NCBI GenBank assembly: GCA_900322025.1
Contig: ONYJ01000033.1
Coordinates: forward strand, 1 to 12,125
Direction: 5' to 3'
DNA: 12,125 nucleotides
Source: an uncultured Bacteroidales bacterium
GTDB lineage: Bacteria > Bacteroidota > Bacteroidia > Bacteroidales > UBA932
Shown here one piece after another: positions 1-7,899 of the stretch. The notes beneath the pieces are model-generated. The model did not search any database, was not told the origin of the DNA, and was given only the letters and a program-made list of their open reading frames with translations. The stretch's first letter is position 1. Each line of letters begins with the position of its first letter. Made by a program: the position numbers and the translations under genes.

Positions 1-103
1 AGAGAAAAGTTGTGTACAAATGAAGAACTAGGACAATAAACGATAGTATAAGAAATTGAGATTGAAGAATTAAGAATGAATAAACTCGTAAATACAAGAT
101 ATT
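1..103 (+). other. Upstream leader of fumarase gene, no gene seen
   Basis: This is the short AT-rich stretch before the fumarase gene. I see no good TAnnTTTG promoter element and no Shine-Dalgarno motif in it. One plus-strand frame is open from the window edge to a TAA at 37-39 (about 12 codons), which could be the tail of an upstream gene, but this is too short to support. A TAA at 89-91, in frame with and just before the ATG at 104, fixes the fumarase start. The fumarase promoter may lie upstream of the window. Confidence 0.5.
56..83. repeat. Degenerate 7-bp tandem repeat, four copies
   Basis: Four successive 7-mers, TTGAGAT, TGAAGAA, TTAAGAA and TGAATAA, lie head to tail just upstream of the fumarase gene. 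They fit a loose consensus T(T/G)AAGAA. The copies are imperfect and low in complexity, so this may be only a purine-rich AT leader. It may still contribute to an unstructured 5' leader in an organism that does not use strong Shine-Dalgarno sites. Confidence 0.3.
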
Positions 104-1714
104 ATGGCTTACAAATACGAACCCATGTTTCAGATTGGAGAAGATTCAACTGAATATTATCTACTTACAAAAGAACACGTTAGCCTCGGCGAATTTGAAG
201 GAAATCAAATGCTGAAGGTAGATGCAGATGGCCTTAAAATGCTGGCACAACAGGCTTTCAGAGATGTAAACTTTCTGCTTAGAAAAGAGCACAATGAACA
301 GGTTGCAAAAATTCTTTCAGACCCGCAGGCTTCAGACAACGATAAATATGTAGCCCTGCAATTTCTCCGTAATGCAGAAGTGGCAGCAAAGGGCAAATTA
401 CCTTTTTGTCAGGATACAGGAACAGCCATAATACATGCAGAAAAAGGTCAGCAAGTATGGACCGGAATAGACGACGCCGAGGCTCTTTCGGAGGGCGTAT
501 ATAAAACTTATACAGAGGAGAATTTACGCTATAGTCAAAATGCACCACTAACGATGTACACAGAGGTGAATACAAAATGTAATCTTCCGGCACAAATAGA
601 TATAGAAGCGGCAGAAGGCATGGAGTATCGCTTTTTGTGCGTGGTAAAAGGTGGAGGAAGCGCAAATAAAAGCTACCTCTATCAAATGACTAAAGCTGTA
701 TTAAATCCCGATACTCTCATTCCGTTTTTAATAGAGAAAATCAAGTCTTTAGGAACAGCCGCCTGTCCTCCTTATCATATAGCTTTTGTAATTGGTGGTA
801 CTTCTGCAGAAAAGAACTTGCTCACAGTAAAGCTCGCTTCTGCCAAGTTTTACGATAATCTACCTACTACCGGTAACGAGAGCGGAAGAGCTTTCAGAGA
901 TATTGAATTAGAGAAAAAAGTTTTTGAAGAAACCTGTAAAATTGGATTGGGAGCACAGTTTGGCGGAAAATATTTAGCTCACGATATTAGAATCATACGC
1001 TTGCCAAGACACGGAGCAAGCTGCCCTATAGGTTTGGGAGTCAGCTGTTCTGCAGACCGCAACATAAAAGCTAAGATAAATAAAGATGGTATATGGATAG
1101 AAAAACTCGACGATAATCCAACCCGTCTGATTCCGGAAGAACTGCGCCAAGCCGGTGAGGGCAACGCCGTAAAAATAGACCTTAACCAACCGGTGGCAGA
1201 AATATTAAAGACGCTTACAAAGTATCCTGTTTCTACTCGTTTAAGCCTCAACGGAACCATTGTTGTTGCCAGAGATATTGCACATGCCAAACTAAAGGAA
1301 AGGCTCGACAGCGGCCAGGATCTTCCGCAGTACTTTAAAGACCATCCGGTATTTTATGCAGGACCGGCCAAAACCCCTAAAGGAATGCCATCCGGCTCGT
1401 TTGGCCCAACCACCGCTGCCCGTATGGACCCTTATGTAGATCTCTTCCAAAGCCACGGCGCAAGCATGATTATGTTAGCTAAGGGAAACCGTAGCCCGCA
1501 AGTAACCGAGGCTTGCAAAAAGCACGGAGGTTTCTACTTGGGAAGTATCGGCGGACCTGCAGCCATACTCGCTCAAAACAATATCAAGAGCGTTGAATGT
1601 TTAGAATATCCTGAATTAGGTATGGAAGCTATTTGGAAGATTGAGGTTGAAGACTTCCCTGCCTTTATCCTAATAGACGACAAGGGCAACGATTTCTTTG
1701 CTCAATTCAAATAA
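104..1714 (+). CDS. Fumarate hydratase, class I (iron-sulfur type)
   Basis: This cytoplasmic enzyme interconverts fumarate and L-malate. In anaerobic Bacteroidota it usually serves the reductive branch from oxaloacetate to succinate. The 536-residue length fits the two-domain class I family, with an N-terminal Fe-S domain and a C-terminal domain from about residue 330. The predicted [4Fe-4S] ligands are C102 (in FCQDTG), C221 and C315. Their spacings of 119 and 94 match E. coli FumA (C105, C224, C318). Residues equivalent to active-site positions described in class I fumarases are present: D104, H303, R390, T436, R440 and K460. An in-frame stop five codons upstream (89-91) makes ATG 104 the natural start. 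It is a single gene ending at a hairpin terminator, convergent with the GH84 gene. A tartrate dehydratase-like specificity cannot be excluded from sequence alone, but the fused two-domain form favours fumarase. Confidence 0.95.
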   Translation: MAYKYEPMFQIGEDSTEYYLLTKEHVSLGEFEGNQMLKVDADGLKMLAQQAFRDVNFLLRKEHNEQVAKILSDPQASDNDKYVALQFLRNAEVAAKGKLPFCQDTGTAIIHAEKGQQVWTGIDDAEALSEGVYKTYTEENLRYSQNAPLTMYTEVNTKCNLPAQIDIEAAEGMEYRFLCVVKGGGSANKSYLYQMTKAVLNPDTLIPFLIEKIKSLGTAACPPYHIAFVIGGTSAEKNLLTVKLASAKFYDNLPTTGNESGRAFRDIELEKKVFEETCKIGLGAQFGGKYLAHDIRIIRLPRHGASCPIGLGVSCSADRNIKAKINKDGIWIEKLDDNPTRLIPEELRQAGEGNAVKIDLNQPVAEILKTLTKYPVSTRLSLNGTIVVARDIAHAKLKERLDSGQDLPQYFKDHPVFYAGPAKTPKGMPSGSFGPTTAARMDPYVDLFQSHGASMIMLAKGNRSPQVTEACKKHGGFYLGSIGGPAAILAQNNIKSVECLEYPELGMEAIWKIEVEDFPAFILIDDKGNDFFAQFK

Positions 1715-1745
1715 GAGCTTTTGCACCAAGCAAAACTGCTGGGCA

Positions 1746-3740
1746 CTACTGCTCCCGTAACCAATAAATGAACGGGAGCAGACTTTTTGCGGCAGGCTCT
1801 GCTGTGCGCTCCGCCATTTTGATGTGTTCTCCCATACCGCCCAATATTTCAAATCTAAAATCAGGGTCGTTTTCATAGTCCCTTGCAGGCACGGTAGAAG
1901 TCTGAACAGTAGAGACGGAATGCTTGAGTTGCAACAGAGCCATAGCTTCTGCGGTCATAGCCTCCAGTTTTAGAAGCCATGGGCGTATATCGCTGTAAAA
2001 CAAACGGTCAGATTCTTTAGAAGAGTCTTTCATCTTTTTTATGCGATTGCACGAAGTATTTACCTTTTCAAGCTCGGCCAACAATGCCCCATAAGCAGGC
2101 TTCCCACGCTCTACAGACTGCTTATATCTGGATATGAGATACTCAAACTTATCATTATCGTAGTATCTCAAGGCAGGAATTATATTGAACATATCAGCAG
2201 CCCACTCTTTTCCAACCACGGCAGAAACAGCAGTTTCCCAGCTAACATAATTATTGAAAGCTCTTGGATTCCAAGCGTAATCTGCAACGCTGAACAACCC
2301 TATCTTAGACAATTCTCCTTGCTGCATAGGATTTACTATCAAAGTGTTCAAGCCTGTTTCCTGATCTATGCGACTAATGGAACTTATATGGCTTTCGTCT
2401 CTGAAATTGGTGTACATATCGGCTATGAAAAGCTTTGTAAGATCTTGGTCGTTGCATAGATAATTCCACCACCAGCCGGGAGTACGCCCCAAACCAAGCT
2501 TAACAGCCACATGGCTTACATCTGTAGAATTAGGTACAGACCAAACATTTGCACCGGTAATGTAAATGTTTATCTTTTCGGGCACGCTTTTCAACGATGT
2601 AAAGAATGTGCGGCCTTTATCTTCATCTGCCCAAGAATAAGCATACAGCTGAGGTACATATTGTAACGGTTTTACTGTATCTGAAGGGGCTGCCCCTTTT
2701 ATATTCCATTTCTGATCTATTGTCTGCTGAAGAAGTGTCAGATTGTTTGCACACAGATTAAGGATTTTTGGGTCTGAACTCACTCCCACATCATCTACAA
2801 ATACTCCGAATTGCCTAATCCCCAAGGAGTACATACTCTCAAACTTATTCATTATATGAGATATTACATCTTTGTCTGTTCCCTCCGCAAATGCCTTTCC
2901 CGGATGTATGGCCCATATAAAATCTACTTTGCAATGCTGTGCCACAGTTGCTATGTCGCGCATCATATCTTGTGTCAGATAGCCTATTCTCTCCTGCTCA
3001 GCAGTAATTGAAATCGGATAAGGCTCACCCCAATATCTGGAATGATAAGGATCGCTCTTGGCGCCATACATATAAGTATTCAACTTATATCTCGCCATAA
3101 AACGGAATAAATCTTTTGTAACTGCCGCCGAATAAGGCACTCCATAATATCCTTCTATTATTCCTCTATGCTTTACGGAAGCCCAGTCGTAAATAGACAC
3201 ACAATGCGATAATCCCGAATCTAACATCTGCTCAAAAGAAGCTAATCCGCAGAACACTGCATCTGTATTTTCTCCTATTACAACAAGTTGAGCAGTAGCA
3301 CCTCCTTCTTTACCCCATAACTCATTGGTGAGGCACAAGATATGAGAGTCAAAGTATTTGTGCTTAAAAAGATCTTTATCTAATTTCAGATGATCTGCCA
3401 CCTTATCTGCCACCCCGTTTGAGCCCACGATACCAAGTAGAATGTTAGCTCCTTTCTTATCTATCTTGTCTGATACTACCGCCTCTATAGCATGGTCTGC
3501 AAGAATCTGCTTTGCCCTATTTATCGTAACCAAATCTATTCCACTATCTGCCACTATGTTAACTATTCTAACGCCTTTGTAAGAAGCCTGCCCGGGCATC
3601 GGCACTATCTTACGCGGCACCGGATATATGGTGTATAGTTCGTTGGCATAAACCTGTGCCTTTACATCTGTAATACTGCTGAAAAAAAGAAGTGTTGTTG
3701 CACATAACAAACAAATCTTAAAAAGTCTTGCTCTTTTCAT
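1746..3740 (-). CDS. Secreted GH84 beta-N-acetylglucosaminidase (O-GlcNAcase/hyaluronidase-like)
   Basis: This protein is predicted to remove terminal beta-linked GlcNAc from glycoconjugates by the substrate-assisted GH84 mechanism. It is 664 residues long and starts with a signal peptide (basic MKRAR, hydrophobic core, cleavage near AQ-V at residues 29-30), so it acts in the periplasm or outside the cell. Residues about 35-185 form the usual N-terminal alpha/beta domain. The catalytic domain runs from about 190 to 470: HRGIIEGYYG (191-200), a lysine in YGAKSDPYH (K228), the catalytic Asp pair D316-D317 in GVFVDDVGV, and WWWNYLCND (423-431). The remainder is helical. It is somewhat shorter than BtGH84. 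It begins 11 nt after recX and is probably the last gene of the operon. The true substrate (host mucin, O-GlcNAc protein or hyaluronan) cannot be told from sequence. Confidence 0.9.
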   Translation of the reverse strand: MKRARLFKICLLCATTLLFFSSITDVKAQVYANELYTIYPVPRKIVPMPGQASYKGVRIVNIVADSGIDLVTINRAKQILADHAIEAVVSDKIDKKGANILLGIVGSNGVADKVADHLKLDKDLFKHKYFDSHILCLTNELWGKEGGATAQLVVIGENTDAVFCGLASFEQMLDSGLSHCVSIYDWASVKHRGIIEGYYGVPYSAAVTKDLFRFMARYKLNTYMYGAKSDPYHSRYWGEPYPISITAEQERIGYLTQDMMRDIATVAQHCKVDFIWAIHPGKAFAEGTDKDVISHIMNKFESMYSLGIRQFGVFVDDVGVSSDPKILNLCANNLTLLQQTIDQKWNIKGAAPSDTVKPLQYVPQLYAYSWADEDKGRTFFTSLKSVPEKINIYITGANVWSVPNSTDVSHVAVKLGLGRTPGWWWNYLCNDQDLTKLFIADMYTNFRDESHISSISRIDQETGLNTLIVNPMQQGELSKIGLFSVADYAWNPRAFNNYVSWETAVSAVVGKEWAADMFNIIPALRYYDNDKFEYLISRYKQSVERGKPAYGALLAELEKVNTSCNRIKKMKDSSKESDRLFYSDIRPWLLKLEAMTAEAMALLQLKHSVSTVQTSTVPARDYENDPDFRFEILGGMGEHIKMAERTAEPAAKSLLPFIYWLREQ
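1749..1788 (+). terminator. Rho-independent terminator of the fumarase gene
   Basis: There is a perfect 10-bp stem, CTGCTCCCGT (1749-1758) with ACGGGAGCAG (1772-1781). It has a 13-nt loop and is followed at once by AC and five T residues (1784-1788). The T run follows only on the plus strand, so it suits fumarase transcripts, whose stop codon ends 34 nt earlier. The whole stem lies inside the last codons of the convergent GH84 gene, whose TAG is at 1746-1748. Confidence 0.8.
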
Positions 3741-3751
3741 TATAGTAGCGT

Positions 3752-4414
3752 TTAATAATTATCATCAATACCTTGCAACAGCTCATCTAAATGAGCGTGT
3801 ATATATCTTATATTAAATCCTTTACGCACTGCATAGGCTATAAGTTCTGCACGCATCTGAGCAGATGCAGATCTGATTTTTGCACCTAACGCATAAATTT
3901 TTCTACATAGGGTAGCCCTTTCTTTTGGAGAAACATTATCCTCTTTATTGGAAAGTCTATTACTCAACTCCTCTGCCTGCTCTTTGTATTGTTCTGTTTT
4001 TCGTGAGATTTTCTTGCTTATTTCCACCTTCTTTTTTTCAAGTATTTCAAAGAGAATTTTATTTACAAGTTCTTCTTCGGCAGCTATAGCTTCCTCGGCC
4101 ACAACATCTTCTACTCCTGCATCCTTGAGACCCTTCAATATCTTATCAGGCCCCCAATGCAAAAACCTAAGCTTATCGCGAGTAAAAGCCGTGGCAAAGC
4201 GGGCATTGTCTATGTACTTGTCTTTTTTTAGCTGCTCTATGGCATCAGAAACTTGTTTCTCAGAAAAAGATGCAAACGCACACAGTTTTTCATGCGCCTG
4301 TTTTTCAGACATCTCTCTGCAAGCACAAGCTGCCATAATACGCGCCTTTGCAGAGTCTATAGTTATTAAACTCTCTGATTTCTTCTGTGAAAAGTCTATC
4401 GCTTTTTTGCGCAT
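3752..4414 (-). CDS. recX: RecX-family regulator of RecA, with a coiled-coil insertion
   Basis: RecX proteins bind along RecA filaments and modulate their activity. Family features are visible in three helical repeats: SAKARIMAACACREMSEKQA-type helices (21-60), then KYIDNARFATAFTRD and the downstream WGPDKILKGLKDAGV (67-101), and finally ELIAYAVRKGFNIRYIHAHL (190-209). The protein is 220 residues long, whereas most RecX proteins are about 150-160. The excess sits between the second and third repeats, about residues 125-188. That stretch is a highly charged Lys/Glu-rich segment that looks like a helical coiled coil. The gene lies 12 nt after the patatin gene and 11 nt before the GH84 gene, and it is divergent from recA about 3.5 kb away. 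The family assignment is firm for the conserved repeats; the role of the insertion is unknown. Confidence 0.85.
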   Translation of the reverse strand: MRKKAIDFSQKKSESLITIDSAKARIMAACACREMSEKQAHEKLCAFASFSEKQVSDAIEQLKKDKYIDNARFATAFTRDKLRFLHWGPDKILKGLKDAGVEDVVAEEAIAAEEELVNKILFEILEKKKVEISKKISRKTEQYKEQAEELSNRLSNKEDNVSPKERATLCRKIYALGAKIRSASAQMRAELIAYAVRKGFNIRYIHAHLDELLQGIDDNY

Positions 4415-4426
4415 TTCTAATATGTT

Positions 4427-6754
4427 CTAAAAGAAATAACCCAAAGAAAGATAAGCTCCAACCTTTTTCTTACTGTAATCGCTCCAATGAACATTAAAAG
4501 ACAGAGGACCTATTCTTGTCTGATAACTATACTGTGCTCCAATTCCCCAATAGCCTTTTTGGTCAAAACTAACCATCTTATCTAAACTCTTGCCATTTCG
4601 TAAATAGTTTACCAACAGATATACATAATGTTTATCTCTAAGCTTTTTACGAATATCGGTCCTCAGTATTGCCACAGAATTGTCCATGGCATTGGCATAA
4701 TTTATTCCTATAAAAGGCATCTGATGCTCTACATAACGCCCTGCCTCAGACCCTCCTACATAATTATAAAAAGGCAGTTCCAGCCGGTTGCGAACATTTA
4801 CCCTTCCAAATATACGAGGTTCTACAACAAACCCTCTGCCAAGGTTAAAGGCCATGTTAGCGTTTATCATGTATGAGCCAAAACTCTTGAATCCGGAATG
4901 AAAGCCAAATAAATAGTAGGCTGCATCGGCCTTAATATACATTCCTTTTTCGGGAAAATACTTGCTGTCTCGGGTATCTATTACCCCGCAGGCAAATATA
5001 GGCAGATAACTTCTGGCGTTCGTGCGCTCTAGCTTATGTTCCTCTACATTGGTATAAAACTTTGTAAACTTAAAGTTCTCCAATCTAACCCCGATCTTCA
5101 CATCCAAATCTCTGAAATAGGTAATATTAGCCAAAGCAGCCTCTACTCCGTTGTAGATATAGGCTATATTGTTGCGCGATACCTTATCGGAATATATATT
5201 CACATCTCTCTTGCCGAACAGATAACTCAGTTCCAGTCTCGGAAAATTCCGGAACATATAATCGTATTCTAATTTTATATACGGATTAAAGCTTAACCTT
5301 GCCGTAAGGCTCGCGCGTGAACCATGTAACGAATACTGATTGATTCCTACTCGCATAATCATAGCCGCCGCCTCTTCTGTATCATATCTGGCTCCTATGC
5401 TTATAAAGTCGGAAGGACCCTTGGTAAACTTAAAGTTAAGATCATACTCCTGAAGAGCTGAAAAGTCTTCACTCTCAGATTTCGTTAGGCTGTAAGTAAC
5501 TTGAGCAAAAACCTGTGTGCCTGTAAATACAGAAATAGCATTGTTGATTTGAGCTCCGGACATTACTTGATTTTCTTTTAAACCGGCAAGGTCCATCAGC
5601 CATCTCCTATCTTGAGGTTCAACTCCTTCAAAAGTAATTTTACCAACCCTGAATCGTGCCTTATAAACATTACTCGCTCTATGCGCCGAACTATATGTCT
5701 TGTTTTCGCCTATAAGCTTGGCCAAGGCAATAAGCAATTCTTCTCTTTCCTCGGCTGCCTTATACCCATTAGCCAAAAGCATTTCTACTGCCTCCTTGTT
5801 GAAACTCATGGTGCCAAACTTAGACACATCGGGATGCATGTATATATCTACCTGTTGCTTATTCTCAAGAAAGCGGTCATTACCCATAAGGCCAATGAGT
5901 TGCATTAGCACAGCATCTATAGATTTTAGCTCGTCTGCAGAAGAAAGGGCTGTTTGCACATCTACGCCTATAATAATGTCTGCTCCCATCTTCTTTGCCA
6001 CATCCACAGGAAAGTTATTAACCACACCTCCATCTACAAGCACTCTGCCATCTATTGTAACCGGAGCAAAGAAACCCGGTATAGCCATGCTGGCTCGCAT
6101 ACATAGCGGAAGAGTACCATGGTCTAAAACCACCTCTTCTCCTGTAGCAAGATCTGTAGCAATACACGCAAAAGGTATAGGCAAGGTATTAAAGTCTATG
6201 GAATCTTGATAACCCATAGCCAAGCCGTTAAGCAAATTAAGAACATTGTTACCGCTTACAAAACCACCCGGCAAGTTAAAAGTAAACTTGTCTTTTGACT
6301 GTGGTTTCTCCTGATCGCTTTCCTGATTACCTTCCTGATTTCTGAAAATCTTGCTACGGAACATGTATATGGGTATGTTCAGAAAGAATTTCTCACCATC
6401 CTGCTTTTTGGAAAAATTAAGGTCTTCTCTTCTGATGTTATCCGATAGCAGATAACTCCAATCGGCAGTAGAAACTATGGTGTCCATCTGAGCGGAGTTA
6501 TAACCCATTGCATATAAACCGCCTACGAGAGCCCCCATAGAAGTGCCCACTATAATATCGGGCTGTATGCCCACCTCCTCTAACTTTTTTATAACTCCTA
6601 TATGAGCCACGCCTTTGGCACCACCGCCACATAAAACCAAAGCAACTTTTATTTTTTGAGGCGGAACTTTATCGGGTACTGTTTCGGCAATAGCTTTTGC
6701 TCCAATCAGCAGGAGTATAAGAATAGCAACAATTGTTCTCTTGAGTGTGGTCAT
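4427..6754 (-). CDS. Patatin-like phospholipase with POTRA and outer-membrane beta-barrel (PlpD-type)
   Basis: This is a predicted lipid acyl hydrolase tethered to an outer-membrane barrel, like type Vd autotransporters such as PlpD. A signal peptide covers residues 1 to about 23 (cleavage near AIA-E). The patatin domain (about 34-345) shows the oxyanion motif GGGAKG (43-48), nucleophile Ser72 in GTSMG, and Asp241 in DGG, so the Ser-Asp dyad is intact. A POTRA-like segment lies around 366-445 (KITFEGVEP onward). A 16-strand-type Omp85-like barrel follows to the C-terminus, with alternating aromatic strands and a terminal Phe (YFF). A Gln/Glu/Lys-rich low-complexity insert sits at about 138-156. 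The length of 775 residues is usual for the Bacteroidota form. It starts 4 nt after the rlmN stop. Its substrates and whether the lipase faces the periplasm or the outside are not known. Confidence 0.9.
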   Translation of the reverse strand: MTTLKRTIVAILILLLIGAKAIAETVPDKVPPQKIKVALVLCGGGAKGVAHIGVIKKLEEVGIQPDIIVGTSMGALVGGLYAMGYNSAQMDTIVSTADWSYLLSDNIRREDLNFSKKQDGEKFFLNIPIYMFRSKIFRNQEGNQESDQEKPQSKDKFTFNLPGGFVSGNNVLNLLNGLAMGYQDSIDFNTLPIPFACIATDLATGEEVVLDHGTLPLCMRASMAIPGFFAPVTIDGRVLVDGGVVNNFPVDVAKKMGADIIIGVDVQTALSSADELKSIDAVLMQLIGLMGNDRFLENKQQVDIYMHPDVSKFGTMSFNKEAVEMLLANGYKAAEEREELLIALAKLIGENKTYSSAHRASNVYKARFRVGKITFEGVEPQDRRWLMDLAGLKENQVMSGAQINNAISVFTGTQVFAQVTYSLTKSESEDFSALQEYDLNFKFTKGPSDFISIGARYDTEEAAAMIMRVGINQYSLHGSRASLTARLSFNPYIKLEYDYMFRNFPRLELSYLFGKRDVNIYSDKVSRNNIAYIYNGVEAALANITYFRDLDVKIGVRLENFKFTKFYTNVEEHKLERTNARSYLPIFACGVIDTRDSKYFPEKGMYIKADAAYYLFGFHSGFKSFGSYMINANMAFNLGRGFVVEPRIFGRVNVRNRLELPFYNYVGGSEAGRYVEHQMPFIGINYANAMDNSVAILRTDIRKKLRDKHYVYLLVNYLRNGKSLDKMVSFDQKGYWGIGAQYSYQTRIGPLSFNVHWSDYSKKKVGAYLSLGYFF

Positions 6755-6758
6755 ATTA

Positions 6759-7853
6759 TTAAACTTTTTTCAAAGATAATTTTCCGCTCAACATTCCGCA
6801 AGCAGCCTCTATGTCCTGCCCTCTAGAAGCCCTGAGAGTTGCAGTAATACCGGCGGCTCCAAGTATAGCCAAAAAGCCTTCTATGGTCTGTAGAGAGGAA
6901 GGTTTATATTTAGTATCTCCTATATCGTGAAATCTGATAAGATTTACTCTGCATTCCAAATTCTTTAACATGGCAATCAAAGCCTCTGCATGTTTTTTAG
7001 TATCGTTAAGCCCACTGAACATTATATACTCAAAACTCACCCTTCTCTGGCCCGTAAAATCGTAACGGCGAATTATCTGTAATGTTTGCTCTATGGGAAA
7101 TGCCGCCTCGCTCGGCATAAAAGACAATCTCTCTGCATGAAATGGATTATGAAGGCTTATGGCAAGATGGGCATGGCTCTCATCTAAAAATCTTTCCAAA
7201 GGCGATTTTTGCGTTGTGCCGGCTTTTTGTCTCAAAGCTTTATTGATACCTATTGAACTTAGAGTTATGCGCTTGGGACTCCAGCCAAAACCCCATTCGC
7301 TTGTAAGTATGTTCAAAGTTCTGATTACATTATCTATATTATCTAACGGTTCTCCCATTCCCATAAATACTGCATTGGTAATTTCTTCTGCCTCATCTAT
7401 GTACAAAAACTGAGAAATTATCTGAGCTGCATCCATCTGGCCATGGAAACCCATGCGTCCGGTCATACAAAAACAACAATTCATTCTACAGCCGGCCTGA
7501 GAAGAAACACATAAAGTCTTACGGTCTTTATCCGGTATCATAACCGCCTCCACAAAAGAACCGGCGGAAGATTCGCAAGATGCGTTTTCGGCAGAAGTCT
7601 TTACCTCAAACAAATACTTCTTGGTTCCATCTTTACTCAAAGCGTATTTAAGGTAAGGCACCGAGCCCATTTCATATTTTTCTGATAAAACCTGTCTGAT
7701 TTTCTTAGATAAATTAGTCATCTGGTCAAAAGAGGTTACCCTCTTCTTGTATAGCCAATCTGCTATTTGGGTTGCAGAATATGCAGGAAATCCCTCCTTG
7801 GTACAAAGAGCCCTCAGTTCGTCGAGATTAAGACCCAATAATTTTGTTTTCAT
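6759..7853 (-). CDS. rlmN: Dual-specificity RNA methyltransferase RlmN (23S rRNA A2503 / tRNA A37)
   Basis: This radical SAM enzyme adds a C2 methyl group to A2503 of 23S rRNA and to A37 of some tRNAs. The cluster motif CxxxCxxC is C122, C126 and C129 (GCRMNCCFC). The two mechanistic cysteines are present: C115, seven residues before the cluster, and C352 in EAACGM, matching E. coli C118 and C355. GMGEPLDN (165-172) is the SAM-binding motif, and LSSIGINKAL and AISLHNP are typical. These features separate it from Cfr only weakly, but its housekeeping context favours RlmN. Short inserts relative to relatives appear at about 86-99 (Ser/Ala/Glu-rich) and 208-219. At 364 residues it is in the family range. 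It is the first gene of the minus-strand operon, with a short leader facing recA. Confidence 0.93.
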   Translation of the reverse strand: MKTKLLGLNLDELRALCTKEGFPAYSATQIADWLYKKRVTSFDQMTNLSKKIRQVLSEKYEMGSVPYLKYALSKDGTKKYLFEVKTSAENASCESSAGSFVEAVMIPDKDRKTLCVSSQAGCRMNCCFCMTGRMGFHGQMDAAQIISQFLYIDEAEEITNAVFMGMGEPLDNIDNVIRTLNILTSEWGFGWSPKRITLSSIGINKALRQKAGTTQKSPLERFLDESHAHLAISLHNPFHAERLSFMPSEAAFPIEQTLQIIRRYDFTGQRRVSFEYIMFSGLNDTKKHAEALIAMLKNLECRVNLIRFHDIGDTKYKPSSLQTIEGFLAILGAAGITATLRASRGQDIEAACGMLSGKLSLKKV

Positions 7854-7883
7854 CGGCTATTTTTTCTTTTTGACGGATATTGA

Positions 7884-7891
7884 CAAATTTA
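7884..7891 (-). promoter_or_regulatory. Putative -7 element for the rlmN operon
   Basis: On the minus strand the bases read TAAATTTG, a perfect TAnnTTTG match, 30 bp before the rlmN start codon. I find no convincing TTTG -33 element about 19 bp upstream, so the promoter is plausible but incomplete. Confidence 0.4.
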
Positions 7892-7899
7892 AATATTTT

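Noticed and set aside
10..19. TTGTGTACAA imperfect palindrome as an operator before the fumarase gene
   Set aside because: It has four-base arms only, is far from the start codon and has no promoter element beside it.
1..39. Possible C-terminal tail of an upstream gene (frame ending at TAA 37-39)
   Set aside because: Only about 12 codons are visible and there is nothing to recognise; such a frame is expected by chance.
1719..1735. Small hairpin TTTTGC-ACCAA-GCAAAA as a terminator for the GH84 operon
   Set aside because: It has only six base pairs, mostly A-T, and no T run follows on the minus strand. The end of the GH84 transcript therefore remains unassigned.
3948..4430. A 160-codon plus-strand open frame antisense to recX
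   Set aside because: It is Ser/Ala-rich and mirrors the Lys/Glu-rich recX codons on the other strand. RecX repeats are recognisable on the minus strand, and this frame has no known motif.
5700..6209. A 169-codon plus-strand open frame opposite the patatin gene
   Set aside because: It lies fully over the catalytic patatin domain, whose motifs are clear on the minus strand. Its composition is that of a shadow frame.
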